Source: Rotaria macrura (lineage: Eukaryota; Rotifera; Eurotatoria; Philodinida; Philodinidae). From it: a stretch of DNA of 64,000 nucleotides. The position numbers were made by a program, and so were the translations under genes. Position 1 is the first letter of the stretch. Each line of letters opens with the position of its first letter. The notes beneath the pieces were generated by a model. That model made no database searches, had not been told where the DNA came from, and worked only from the letters and a program-made list of their open reading frames with translations. Positions 24,963 through 37,545 of this stretch are shown in pieces. Location of the stretch: positions 25,848 through 89,847 of the forward strand of contig OENT01000637.1 in assembly GCA_900239685.1 (NCBI GenBank). Direction: 5' to 3'.

Positions 24963-27900
24963 TGGCGAAAAAACTTGGATAGTGTCCTACGTACAAAGAG
25001 ATCGTCACAACGATCTCAGAATGAAATGTTTTATATTGATTCTAGATTGTATTTAAGGAGCTCGACAAAGATCAAGATGCAACCCAAAATTTTACTGTAG
25101 GAAACGAGGAAGCATATCAATAGAATTTATCTTTATTCTAAACTCAGCAAGATTGAAATCAACTTAGATGACTATTCAGAAGCTATAATCTTCTAATCAA
25201 AACTGGAAGGAAAAATCATTCGGAAACAGATGGAAAGTCAAACAATCATCTAGAACAGCGTAGATTGGATGCATTCCAAAAAGAATGGTTTGACCGAAGA
25301 AATTCGCTATGCCAATCTATGTACGATTTGATACCTAATTGAAAGCAATTTTAGTTGTTGAACGAGCATTATATAAAAATTATCGAAATACAAGATTTGT
25401 GTACATCATTGCTGTTAGACTAGCCGCCTATCGGATGATTTTCAAATAATTACAAATAGAAAGTCTTATATAATATACTTATGATAACAGATATAGAGGA
25501 AAAGAAAAGAGAAGAAGATTTTCCAATGAGTCTTATGAGAAAAGAGGATGCACTCGCATGCATCATACATAGATAATCGATGTCATTGATAACAATATCA
25601 AATCATATGCACCTTGAAGACAACCAACCAATGTATATCTCAATAATAGAAATGTTATGCAAATACAAAAAATTCATAACGTAATTTACGCTTCGCTAAG
25701 CAACTCTATTTCACAGTCTGATACCACTTATTTGATGTACAAATAGAAGATTTTATGACTCTGCTAAGTCAGAAGATTAAAAAATTTTACCTAGATTTCT
25801 ATATTAGGAATCAGTGAAATGAACGGACGAAATTTCGTCATTTTACTTCGAATTTAAAGGGTGACTCAATTACGAATTAGTTATAACACTAATATCATGT
25901 TTTAGAAAACGATGGTGCAACACACTTCAAAGAGAAACTCCACTACTGATTGATTATGTATTTCATACACATTAGTAACAGAGGCAGGAGTAGAAGATTT
26001 TACAAAAAGAAAATTGTTAGAATCGTACTATTTTTGACACGAAATGAATACTGAACGAAATCCATACGAAACAATAAAATTCAAAATCATTTCATATTAT
26101 GTGTTGATCGCTAGTTTTTTATTTTGTTAATGGCTCTGATTAATAATGTCAAATATGATGATTTTCAGCTCAAGAGACAATCTATCGATCTATTCTATAA
26201 TGGAAATGACTGAAACAAAAGTACAAGAAGAATAGTATTCATAGCTATTTTTCTTTCTATTATTCTAGTGCTTGGAAGCGTTGATTTTTACTTCAAGTCT
26301 TATTTTAGTCTTTGAATTTTGGTATTAAACGGAATTAAAGCTTGCGTATAAAAACTTTCACCATAACTTGTTATGCTCAACTCTGATTCGTACTAAGTAA
26401 TATCGCAGAAATGTGTTCCAATCATCTAAAAGCTGAATTTTACAACTGACTATAAATGAATATTGTATATCATATGGCATGGTTCAAAATTCATTGCACT
26501 TCTTAAACTTTGATTGTATAATATTCTGGATAGACTTTAAAGTTCGTTCTATTTGTACATTTAACATGATTTTTCGATTGAATACCTTGCTATCCTTGAT
26601 AGAGGCATAGCCTGCTAAATAATTTTGATCATAGTTAATCATACAAGAAAAATAAATATTTACCAACGAATAAAATTTATATTAAATCGAATAACACTTC
26701 TATACATCCGAAATCAACTGCTTTCAGATTTCAAAATCTATTATACTACTTTAGTTTGATGTGTTCAATGAAATCGAATTCATGATCCAATTCAACTCTA
26801 AGTAACTTGTTTGTAATTCATCCATACCAGTTTGAATGATCTAAAGAAGTCTATCACTTGCTGAGAATAGGGTGAAATGTAGAAAAACACAATTACAACT
26901 TTACTTTTTATTCCATAGTATATTGATTCATTGTTTAAAGGCAAACTAATTAGAAATAATTTTGTTCGGATTTCATTGAGGTCTATCTATTATTATGGAA
27001 GAATACTTCATGAAGTTCATTATTTTAGATGTGGAATATTGCTTTTACACTAAAATCTTGTTTTTAATGATCAATGTCTTCAAATGATGCACTAGTTATC
27101 GACGAAACAATCAAATATTGCTTTTCTCGAGTTGTATATGTTTTGTCATTTAGTAAATATCATCTTTTAACGACCTTATATAGTTGTGCTATTGTATTCA
27201 ATCGAAAGAAAATGTTTTACTTTCCTATCATACTCATCCAACGATTTGATGACAATAATATTCATGTAGTACTTGGTTCGAATGTGGAATAGTTTTAATT
27301 ATTTGTTTTCTTTCTTGAATTTTCATCATTCAGATAAATTGCTTTCAAATGTAAGCATCTATAGAAATCATGACTGCTAGATACTACTCATTCTGTAAGT
27401 GATGAATAGTCTTTATAATAAAAATGTTCATGATTGTATATTGAGTCTCATTAGTAAAATTTCTTTGAAAATCTAATTAGTTGATCGACTAGAAACATCA
27501 TTACACTACCAAAAATTTGTAAAAGAAGGATTTATAAAACATAGTAGATGAGTGTTCTATTTTGTTGGTAAAACGAAATTTTCAGAATAACTTAGGTATT
27601 AGTCGTTTTTGCACTTGATTTCTGAATTTCCATGAGGTTCGATAACGATTTAGTTTACCTTATGGTATGTCTTTCATTGACAGAATATCAGGACATGTGC
27701 CTACATGTAAAGTGTAATTTCATCAGTATTTCTAGCACGAACTATATACCTCCATGTTATACACATCTATCATATAGTGTGTGTCGGTGGCACATGCATC
27801 GAATGGTCCATGAAATTTAATTTAAAATTGATTCTTATTGCAAAAAAGCAAACAACTAGAACCATTAGTCAAACTCATAGTACAATATTTTGACTAACTA

Positions 27901-28106
27901 CATATCTGTAAGTTTTTATTGCAGCATTATTTTCGAAAGTATTTGGGCTTCATAGAACATCATGAAAAAAAATCATGAAAAAATAAATAAAATGAAAGAC
28001 ACAATCGCATTTTAACCATAAATATAAGCTATTAATCGTACGCACAAGTAACTACGGTTCAAGATTGACATTGAAAATCAAGCATTACATTTAAAAAAGT
28101 ATCTAT
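24963..28106. other. Gene-poor spacer
   Basis: About 3.1 kb of AT-rich sequence in which I see no gene, RNA or clear repeat. Short frames (26484-26666 -, 27074-27292 +, 27632-27820 +) lack splice context. Confidence 0.45.
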
Positions 28107-29208
28107 TCATTTTTGAAGAGTATGACAAGGATAACTAAGACGATATTGCAATAATTCAACACCATTTTGATACCACCAAATGAATGCACCCAATGATGAA
28201 ATATGCCAAATTTGATGACTGGCAAAAAGAAAGTCAAAGGACCCTTAAATAGATTTAGAATGAAAAAAAAACTACATTAAGAGTTTCTAAAAATACTCCA
28301 TACCTGGAAAAAATCTTTCGGGAAATTTTGTTAAATAAGAAATAGTTCCGACGCCTAATATTCCATAAAGTACGAATAGTTTTGGAAAAAAATGTTGAAC
28401 AAATTGATTTGACCAACCGCCATGAAGATAATACCAATGTAAGCCTGGTAAAAATCCAAGTAGGGATATTGTTAAAAATAGTGTAATATGAATGTTCTGT
28501 GTTGTATATCGTTTGACAAAGTGTACATAATATATGACAGCAATAAACATGATACAAATAATCATGGTTTCGTATCCTAGTCGCCAATTACGATAACATT
28601 CAAATGAAAGATGAAGGCCACATAGATAGCAACCAAGAATACCAAGACCGATACCGCAGATGTCCAATTTAAGAAATTCTGCAAACGCTCTTGATGACAT
28701 GCAACCAAAAAGATGAAATAGAACAGAACATAGCATGCATGTCTATGTTCGTGAAATAAAATGATTAGAAAATGTAAGCATAACAAAATGAATTTAACTT
28801 TAACACTTACAACAACAGAAAAAGTATAAAACAAAATAAAATAATAATCTGATGTTGACGAAAGAAATGGTAATGCACGTCCGATGTAAATATCACGAAA
28901 GAAAAAATATAGAAAAAGTCCACCACCAATTAAGTGTGACCAAACATTTACTGATTCATTATTTAGATAGAGTAAACTGAATGAAAATTGAAAAGAGTAA
29001 TAATATTAAATTTGAAAATTTAAATTAAAAATAACTACCTGAGCAGACAATCTTTAACATTTAAACAATGGCGATAACCAGTGAGAATATATGGATTCGA
29101 TTGAAGATATTCAGGTATCATATCAAATGAATATAGTTGAAGTTGGTTCGGCTTATTTCGATCTCGGCGAACTTCATCGAATTTTTGATGTTTTCGATTT
29201 CGAGACAT
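28107..29208 (-). CDS. PAQR3: PAQR3-like seven-transmembrane protein
   Basis: Four exons (29039-29208, 28811-28976, 28304-28742, 28107-28243) give 303 residues, close to the usual length. Landmarks of the progestin/adipoQ receptor family are all present: NPYILTGYR near the N-terminus; NNESVNVWSHL before TM1; CSVLFHLF with the conserved His; LDICGIGLGILGCY; PGLHWYYLHGG; KFPERFFPG; and the C-terminal ASHQIWHI with the His pair that, with the earlier His/Asp, forms the zinc site of PAQR/hemolysin-III proteins. The detailed match is to PAQR3 (RKTG), a Golgi protein that tethers Raf kinase in vertebrates; the function here is by homology only. The start ATG at 29208 is in frame; an overlapping ATG 5 bp earlier is out of frame. 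Confidence 0.92.
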
Positions 29209-30837
29209 CGCATCGAATCTCTTCTATCTAGAATGCCTATGAGAATTAAAATATGCAAAGCTATAATTTACTTTTAGACTATGAAATGTAAATCGAACTT
29301 AATGATAGGAGGTGTCCAGATCAATGCATGAATGGCAGAAAATCGTAATACAGACGTTCAGTGTGTAGAAGAACAACTATGACGAGTTTGAAATCTGAAA
29401 AAACGTATTCCAGGGAAATAGTTCCATTTCATTAAGTGTGTACTCAATCATAGTGACACGCTAGAAAACATCTCTGAAGTGAACCCTATCGACTTGGATT
29501 ATTTACTTGTCAATATATTTTGCGCTACCGGTTCTAGTCAATATTGTTGATAGTTTTTAATTGCTATCAATATTCGACTAACGGATGCTATCTATTCAGT
29601 AATGTTTCTCTTTTTTTAAATTCTAGATTTTCTGTAAAAATGATCTCACAGGATTTCGAACTAAAACTCTATTTGTATATTAAACTTCACTTGATTAATT
29701 CGTGTGAACAGCTGAAAAGTTCTAGACGTTCGAGCGATAGAAGCATTACTGAAAATGTATATTATATACATGAACTACGGGAGAAGACGAAGATGTTGAC
29801 AAGCTCCTAGATTGGATAGATCTCATTCAAAACTTGTCTAATGGCAGAACCTCGTTAGAATTTCAATGCTCATGATATTTTAAGTTGAATTTCAAATATT
29901 TGATTTAGTGTTTGCGAAAGACAAAATCGATATCTATCTAAAACTACTGCCATTTTTTGTTTAGTTCAATGTAGAAGAATATATTCTCATCGTTAGATGT
30001 CTACATCATGATCACTATCTCGAACTGAGTCTCTTCTCATAAACGATTTATCATAAGACTAGAATAATAATTCGAATCGGATCTTTTCTTGGAATTTTGT
30101 CTTCTTCAAAATACGGATTGTGACATGAGTATAAGACAAAATTTATCAGAGAAAAGTGCTAGTGTCTAACGCAGTTTACCCAATAATGGATACCGTCAAT
30201 TCTCTAAAGAATTTTACTCACGCACGAAGACAATTTAGCCGTTTTTAGTCTTGTGACGTGACCCCAAAATAGAACATTGACTACTACCAATGTACTGTTA
30301 CTTTTGTTACACTGCGAAGCACTAAAAGTAATTATAGATGTCAGAATATACCTACCAATAACACTTTAAAAATGATTCTGAAGACTCAGTCGAAGACCAA
30401 TATCGTGGGAGACTACAGAAAATTTTCATTAAATCTTAAAATAGGAGTGACTACCAATATTTAGTAGTTTCAACACAGAAATAATACGAGATATACGATA
30501 TAATACTCGATAGGAAAACATTATTCTTCGATAGATTATTTTCAACTATTTCTTACCAGTGCGAAAAAAACATTTGGTGATAACGTAGACATAATTTCCC
30601 AGTTGTGCGCGAACACTTCCTTTCCTTATCATTGTCAACTAAGAAAAAATTTAATTTCTCAAGAAAATGAACGCAGGCATTGCTCACTTATATAAGTGTT
30701 GCCTCGCTTCTGGGCGCAATTTGCCATGCACAATCATGAGAGTAAATATATATATATACATATTAAATAACTTCTTTGTTCTTCTTCTTCTTCTATGTTT
30801 TATTTTAACAGCAATCATATTAAAAATAAATCACACG
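29209..30837. other. Spacer upstream of PAQR3
   Basis: AT-rich, no supported gene. The + frame at 29544-29810 has no splice or motif support. CT-rich simple sequence at about 30778-30795 lies next to the 3' end of TRMT112. Confidence 0.4.
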
Positions 30838-31266
30838 TCATGATATGTCAGTTTCTTTCAATAACATATTTGGAATGCCTTTTGAAATGAGAAATTTACG
30901 ACCAGTTTCAGGACAAATAAGTTCACCATCTTCCACTTCATATTCAAGCAAAATTTTGTGCATTTTCCTGAGAAATTCATCATCTTGTTGAATTGCTTCC
31001 GTCATTATCGGTGGTAAGGTTTCATTCAAACCCAACTAGAATCATAGAAATGTGTTTTAAAAATGCTATTTCTATTGAAAACTTACATCAGTGACAGCTC
31101 CTTGTACAGCATCATATTCTATGCGTTGAAGGATACGAGTAATGAAATCTCGATTATACTCCACGGATATATTTTCCACTTTGATAGCATGAATTTTTAA
31201 TGGAAAACCCTTTGCTACACCTTTGAGGATATTCGATGTAAGCATATTATGTGTAATCAACTTCAT
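30838..31266 (-). CDS. TRMT112: TRMT112 methyltransferase activator
   Basis: Two exons (31087-31266 and 30838-31035, 51-bp intron) give 125 residues, the normal length of the family. The N-terminus MKLITHNMLTSNI is diagnostic. It is followed by the inserted helical region and a C-terminal zinc-ribbon-like half with LICPETGRKFLISKGIPNML. Some zinc Cys of the yeast protein are missing, as in other animals. TRMT112 is a small obligate partner that stabilises several SAM-dependent methyltransferases acting on tRNA, 18S rRNA (BUD23), the eRF1 glutamine (HEMK2) and others. Single-domain and unlikely to be anything else. Confidence 0.95.
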
Positions 31267-32087
31267 GCTTTGTTTTTTATTCTATCTAGAAAAATAGTTG
31301 CGAGAAAAGAAATTATTCTTTCAAACATTTATCACATGTCTGATGTGTAAATTAAATCTGAAATATGTTTAATAACGAAATAAAATTACGACAAATAGTA
31401 TATTTCAATTGTGTTACGATGTTTATCTGAGTTTGATGTCCTTGATGAATTGGTTTAGCGATGGAAACTTATTTCGACTATTGATAAATATTTGAGAAAG
31501 GACAGATATATGTTAGCAGATCTTTTTGTCAAAAAAAAACATTCAACTGATCAATAGTTTCATCTTCGAACATTATTGTAATTACAATTTTCAACCATAG
31601 CTATCTTGAGTAAGGCAATGTTAATATTTCCATTAGACTACTACTTCAGAGTAACAATTTTTCAGTCGACATCCTATAGCTACTATATATACTTCAACGT
31701 GCTAGGTAAGGAAAACGATACATTTGCCACTGATAATATTGAACAGAATAAACGGGTCAATTTTTTGTTTATTAAAATATATAGTATGATTGCCCCATGC
31801 ATGAGTTGATAGGTTTTCTTCGGTCAAAACCATTTTTTAGTCGAATGTTAGATCTCCTGAAAAACAAGTTAAATGGTCAATGTCGTGCAATGAATCTTTC
31901 AGTGGTTATTGAAGAGACGAAAAGTGCTTGATCGATTGAAAACGTATTTCTGTTAATTCATAAAATTTTATTTAATTTATGAATAAAAATTGTTTGAAAA
32001 AAAAACTTTCGATAATGAAAATACTCATTCCGAAAAAGGCAGTAATTGAAAAAATAAATGTAGCATGACATCTGCTCCTTAAATTAT
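31267..32087. other. Spacer between TRMT112 and BET1-like genes
   Basis: Nothing supported. The + frame at 31606-31809 is AT-driven. The spacer must hold the TRMT112 promoter and the 3' UTR of the upstream SNARE gene on the same strand. Confidence 0.4.
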
Positions 32088-32496
32088 TCACTTACTTCGG
32101 AATGAGTTTACAATATAATATAGAAAAAGGAAAGTGAATACGATGCCAGCAATAACATAACACATAAATCGCCGATCACCTTTCCCACTAGACATTACAT
32201 TGCCTAGATGACGAGAACTTCCACCAAGAAAACTCCGAGCTGTGTCGAAATCGAAACGCTGCAATTATGGAATTTTTTTATCCGGTTTTTTAAGAATTTA
32301 TCAACTCTTACCATCGATTCAAGGAAACGATTGTGTTCTTTTGTTTCATTGTCAATATCAATTGCAATCTTTCGAAAGCAAACAAAATTATACATGAAAA
32401 ACAATGAACTGAATATTTACTCACATTTTTTAATCGAGATACCTTAGCAGATAATTGTTCTGTATGCAAATCGTTCTTGCTTTCTAGAGGATTCAT
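32088..32496 (-). CDS. BET1: BET1-like ER-Golgi SNARE
   Basis: Three exons (32425-32496, 32312-32368, 32088-32258) give 99 residues with phase-0 junctions. A Qc-SNARE motif covers about residues 10-66, with heptads LHTEQLSAKVSRLKN, IAIDIDNETKEHNRFL and RFDFDTARSFLGGSSRHLG. It ends in a single C-terminal anchor, MCYVIAGIVFTFLFLYYIVN, and a short lumenal tail: a tail-anchored SNARE. BET1 acts in COPII vesicle fusion with the Golgi. The usual N-terminal leader of about 20 residues is missing. The ATG at 32496 lies 3 bp after a possible acceptor (TTTATCTAG), so a further upstream exon may exist that I could not find. It could instead be BET1L/GS15. Confidence 0.85.
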
Positions 32497-35400
32497 CAAC
32501 TAGATAAATAAATTAAATCTAAAACAGAAATCTTGTTTAATAGAATCGCTATTAAATATCACTGAGAGATTGCTAAATGTCAAAATTAAGCGAGGTTGGT
32601 TTCTATCGGAGAACTCAGTTGTATAAAAATACTCAGCTAGTTTTTGTTGAACACAGAAACTACCACAATGACCGAATTGTTGTCTTGCTGATAAGATATA
32701 CGGGAATAATTACAACGTATTCACGAAAGAGGGAGAGAAATTTCTGCTTGCCTTCTAAATAACTGTAAGATATTTTTGCAGAGCAATGGCCAAAATTTTG
32801 GTATATTAAGGTCGAAAATCAGATATGTTTTGGTTTTTTCCCTTTTATTCAAAAATATTTGTCGAGTAAACGTCGTCGCAGTTGAAAAACGATTGAATAT
32901 TTGGAGAATTTTTCGCGAAAGTAAAACATAAAAATGAAGTTAACGAGAATATTGATGATAGAAATATTCCTCATGCTGTTTGTTTGATTAGATAAATTAT
33001 AAGAAAAAAATGATGAAAGATGATTGTACCTTAGTCATCATTATAAATCATGTTATGATATTACTTGCAATTCAGCTTCACTCAGTTTATACTGCAACAT
33101 TAGACGTACGATATACTTCTTCGTAGTTCATTCGTACTACGACGACAAGAGATTTGTTCATGAAACGCTGTTTCATTAAAATATTTTCAGGCACCATAAT
33201 ATGTAATGTGATAGTAGAATAGATGAAGTTCATCGAATAATTCAAGCTACGCTATGTCAAAACAGGTATTTCGCAATAAACATAACACAGACATGGAAAC
33301 AGGGATATACTTCGAAGAATATTCTTTTCAACTAAAATTCTGACACAATACTAGAGAACTATGGTTAATCTCTCTTATAAAGTTTTATCAACTGAAAATG
33401 TAGTACACATAAATGTTTAGCTAACTCTTCAATATAGCAAGTAAAAATTGATGGTATATATATAACTCTATTCTTTTGTCATTGACATGCTAGAATATTG
33501 CTGAAGCGACTCTCTTTTCAAGTACTTGTTATTGTGATAAATTGCTGTTGTTTTACAAACGGTCATTCTTTGATAAACATGACGATTTATTGCGAATGAA
33601 AGTTGACATCTTGTAATGAATATGAAGAAGTTGTTGAATAATGTATCTAGTAAAAGACGATTGATGCTTCTACATGTACATTAGTACGTGTTTATAACAA
33701 TAATATGAAACAGATGTCCATATCAAACAAAAAACTCGTATTAATTTTGTTGTACGTATACGAATATTTTATTAACATACGATGTATGATTATATGGTAC
33801 AGAATTGTCGATCCGTGTACATATAGATGTAGTATGACTGTATGATGCATATAAAAAGTATAAGAGTTCTGTTTAGATTACAGTTGTATTCAAGAGAATA
33901 CTTAGAATAATACTAGAAACATATTATTTTGTATTGATAAACATGGTATTAATAGAGAAGCTTTTAAATGAATATCATCAATTAAATACATTAGTGTTTT
34001 TCATATCAGATAGACTTCATAGGATCCATTTGAATATTCAACTAGTTGCATGTGTAATCTTTGATAATATTAATCGATAAAAATTATAATGGCATATTAA
34101 GATAGTTTACTCTCCATCAATGAATTTACTTTTATTTGCAAAATAATATAGTTCTTAGCGGAAGATACTTTAATATCTATGTGTAAATTTCAGTAGGTAC
34201 CGTTGCGAAAGAGACACTTCGAAAGATTGATTTGGAGAGGCAACGATTCAGAGAAGCATTCATCACTTCATTGTTTACATTTTTGGACACAAAAACGTTT
34301 TATCATCCATTCTATTGTCGTGTAAAAATGTGTGGATGAGTATACAGTGTGACAGAAAATAGTAATTAATATTTATCAAAAGAAAAATTTCTATTGGATA
34401 TTATAGAAACTCGAAAATATACTTTTCTGTGCTAGGGGTCGCATTCAATCATCTAAATTTTATTTATCATACATTCTAATGCTTTCGGTAAGTGAGATTA
34501 GAATTCTAAATTACGTATTTTTCGTACGTTGATGTAGCTGCTGAAAATAAGAATTGCTTTTTCATTCATGCGGTGGAATCCATATCTGTATTGTTATTTT
34601 TCTCGAAATGATCACTTATATATAGAGTTGTTGTTATTCAGAAAAATATTTTCTCTCTTTTTTACGCTTAAGATTTTCGTTTTAATTATAATTACGGCTA
34701 CGGGAGCATGTGAACATTCCATTATTGGGTACTTTCTTGATATCGACTAGACAAGTGAAAGTGTTTTCAGTTCAACTATCTCCAGTAGTTATTGACAAAA
34801 TCTTTGATTTAATCTCTAATACATAAAACCTCTCCGTGAATTGCTTCGAGGAAAAACATGTTTCTTTCCACTGCTGTGTTTTTCATTCAGTGTATTGTTA
34901 TGCCATTGTATTTAATTATTGAAAATTTCAGTTTTGTCTTTAAATAGTAAATGCATGAGAGTCTAAAAGAGCTTTAGTTTCACTTTGCGTACTCAGCGCC
35001 ATCTGTATTCGACGTTCCATGATACAGAGATAACAAGGAGCTAAGAAAAATTTTATTTTCTTTATGAAACAAGAAAAGGACATACAATACAAATGTTTTA
35101 AAATATACTCAAACTATTTTAAAGTGATGATTAGAATTTTAATCGTTCTATCAACTTGTTTTTCTTCTAGCAAGTTGTCTCCTATAGCTTTCCTTGGCAT
35201 TTTCTCTAGAAGCCTTACTTTTAATTATCACACACATTCCAAACTCAGCTGGATTCTCATGTCAATTTAGACAGCTGTAAGGTCAACTATATATTTTAGG
35301 GATTAAATTTTCATTGCAGAAATGTTTCATTGATTTTTTTCTTTCGCAATCGGTTTCCGTTGAAGGAAATGACAGCGCATGATGTGCCATTCATAATTCA

Positions 35401-37545
35401 TAGATGCTACGGCTTCAAACTCTAAAGGAAAGACAATTGAAGCTACTGTTGAAAGGAAAGTATTTTCCACAATAGACAACTGTGTATTTTTCGTGTAGTT
35501 TAATATGTTTTAGAACGTTTAGTGATCAAGAAAAATAAATTCTTCAAATTATTGTTCGGTTAGATTCGAGTTATTTTCTAAGTATGTGCTCTTGTTACAA
35601 TTAAAAGTTGTTTACAGACTCATACAAACTACTACACTTTGTTCAAAATAGATCCCATCCTTTGATATTACAATTTTGAAAAATGCATTGATTTGGATTG
35701 CCATGTGATTTAGCATTCGTATTAAATTTCTAGGAACACTTTGTTACGAACTTTGTAGCATTTTTAAGCCATCAAATACTTTGCCTTCCATTTTGACTCA
35801 TAGATATGTACAATTTCGAAGTCAGTATGAAAATTCGTATACCATAAACGTTTTTCGTTAATAAAAACTATAATTTTTCTCTTTTCTAGATACTTTCTGA
35901 CACAAGAGGAAATAAATATTTGAAGAATAAAATTTTTTCTACCGATTGATTGCTCTCAAGTTTTATCTACGTCGTCGTTTTTGACACATTTGCGTTTATT
36001 CTAATCCAAATCCAAATTTACAGATCAGAATATTATTCCATGACGAAAACGATTTAAAAATTGTTGCTTTTCATTACAGTTATACTAGTGAAGCAATGAC
36101 TTGATATTTTTAGAACTCTCGAAAAATTGAACAAGTTGAACGCAGAGTTAAACTATCATCCACGTTAAAAATATCATTTCATTTTGAGAGATTTTTCTAA
36201 TATCTGAGCTATAATTAGAGAAGGGTCTATGAAACTTCTCTCAAAAAATTGATCTATATGAAATCTATAGACGAACATGAATTCTTTGGACTTTTTTTTT
36301 ACTGTGGACTAGAAAAAAATGTTATACCGTATGCTTGCGACGGCACTAAACTTAAATTATTCATATCGTTCGCTGTATTTGAATCAGCTTGCAACGCAAG
36401 GCTAACATTGCACTATACTGTATCGATCAACGTCTAAAACAGATAAATTAATTTTGCAAGCCATTAGCAATTTATGCAACACATTTTTCCGCATTCAGTA
36501 CATGTTACTATCGAATAATGTCAAGTGAAATTTTCAAGATCAGTACTAGCAATCTGTTTTTTTTTGACAGCATCGGCAAAAATATGCATACAGTTGAAAG
36601 ATATGATAATATTTATTCTATTTGTGCTCCAATTGCATGGTGTTCGTAGTATACATTTTCTCCATTCGCAATACTTCCTCCTTGTTTTTTATCTCATAGT
36701 ATGTCAAAAGGAGAAAAAAAGAGAGTAAAACAAGGACCATTTTTTTCTCGTCTTTCATTTCCTCTCAGATGCATGCACGCCTTTCTCGCGTAGTATTCTC
36801 TTTCTGAAAGTGAGAGACCAAAAGAAAAAAAGCATTACCACTATCCGTACGATTTCTGTAAAACATTTTTTCATCGTGCTTTACTCGCTCACGTTCATTG
36901 CGATAGAATGCGGTAAAAATGTGTGGAAGAAAACGTTTCTCATTCATGAAAAAAAATCCGACCGTGTGGAGATTGTATGATGAACAACGATAGAGATTGA
37001 TTAGGGAACTATGACAAGCAACTATCAATAGCTCTCCACTCTTTTTCATTCTGCTTTACTCGACATCATATGCATTTGAGAAAAATAATAGGCTCTCTTA
37101 CTCTTTATGCACTGTTATTAAAGCTATTTCACTCTTGAAATTGCAATGTATACGTATATGACGCAAGTAAGATCGTATGGTAAATGTTATTGTTTAACCA
37201 TGAGTCAGTTAATTAAAAAGGAAATCGACCGAAAAACAAGCAACTTCCATTTATTGCTGTTTTATCAGAAAGAAAACTTATAAAAGTGCACAATCATTAA
37301 CGAGCATATGATTGTATATATTATGGCGATCAGTTAAGTACGTGCTAAATGCGTGTATACAAAAGCCAAAATTAGCTAATTATATACATATGACACAAAA
37401 ATAAATAGCGACAGCAAGAGAGAAGTACTAGACATTCAACTGATTGATTCTTCTTTGATGTCTTGTTTTTGACCTGAGGGAAATTATTGTAGACGAAGAT
37501 TATTTTTCTTTTCAGATACGCATTTAATACTAATCAATTATTATT
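32497..37545. other. Long gene-poor spacer
   Basis: About 5 kb with no gene I can support on either strand. Frames at 32577-32762, 34568-34750, 35064-35270, 36249-36437, 36525-36728 and 36765-37049 are hydrophobic/AT-driven without splice chains. The last 50 bases before 37546 (CTTTTCAG then an AT-rich leader) look like a 5'-UTR acceptor for the innexin gene. No RNA gene or clear repeat was seen. Confidence 0.45.
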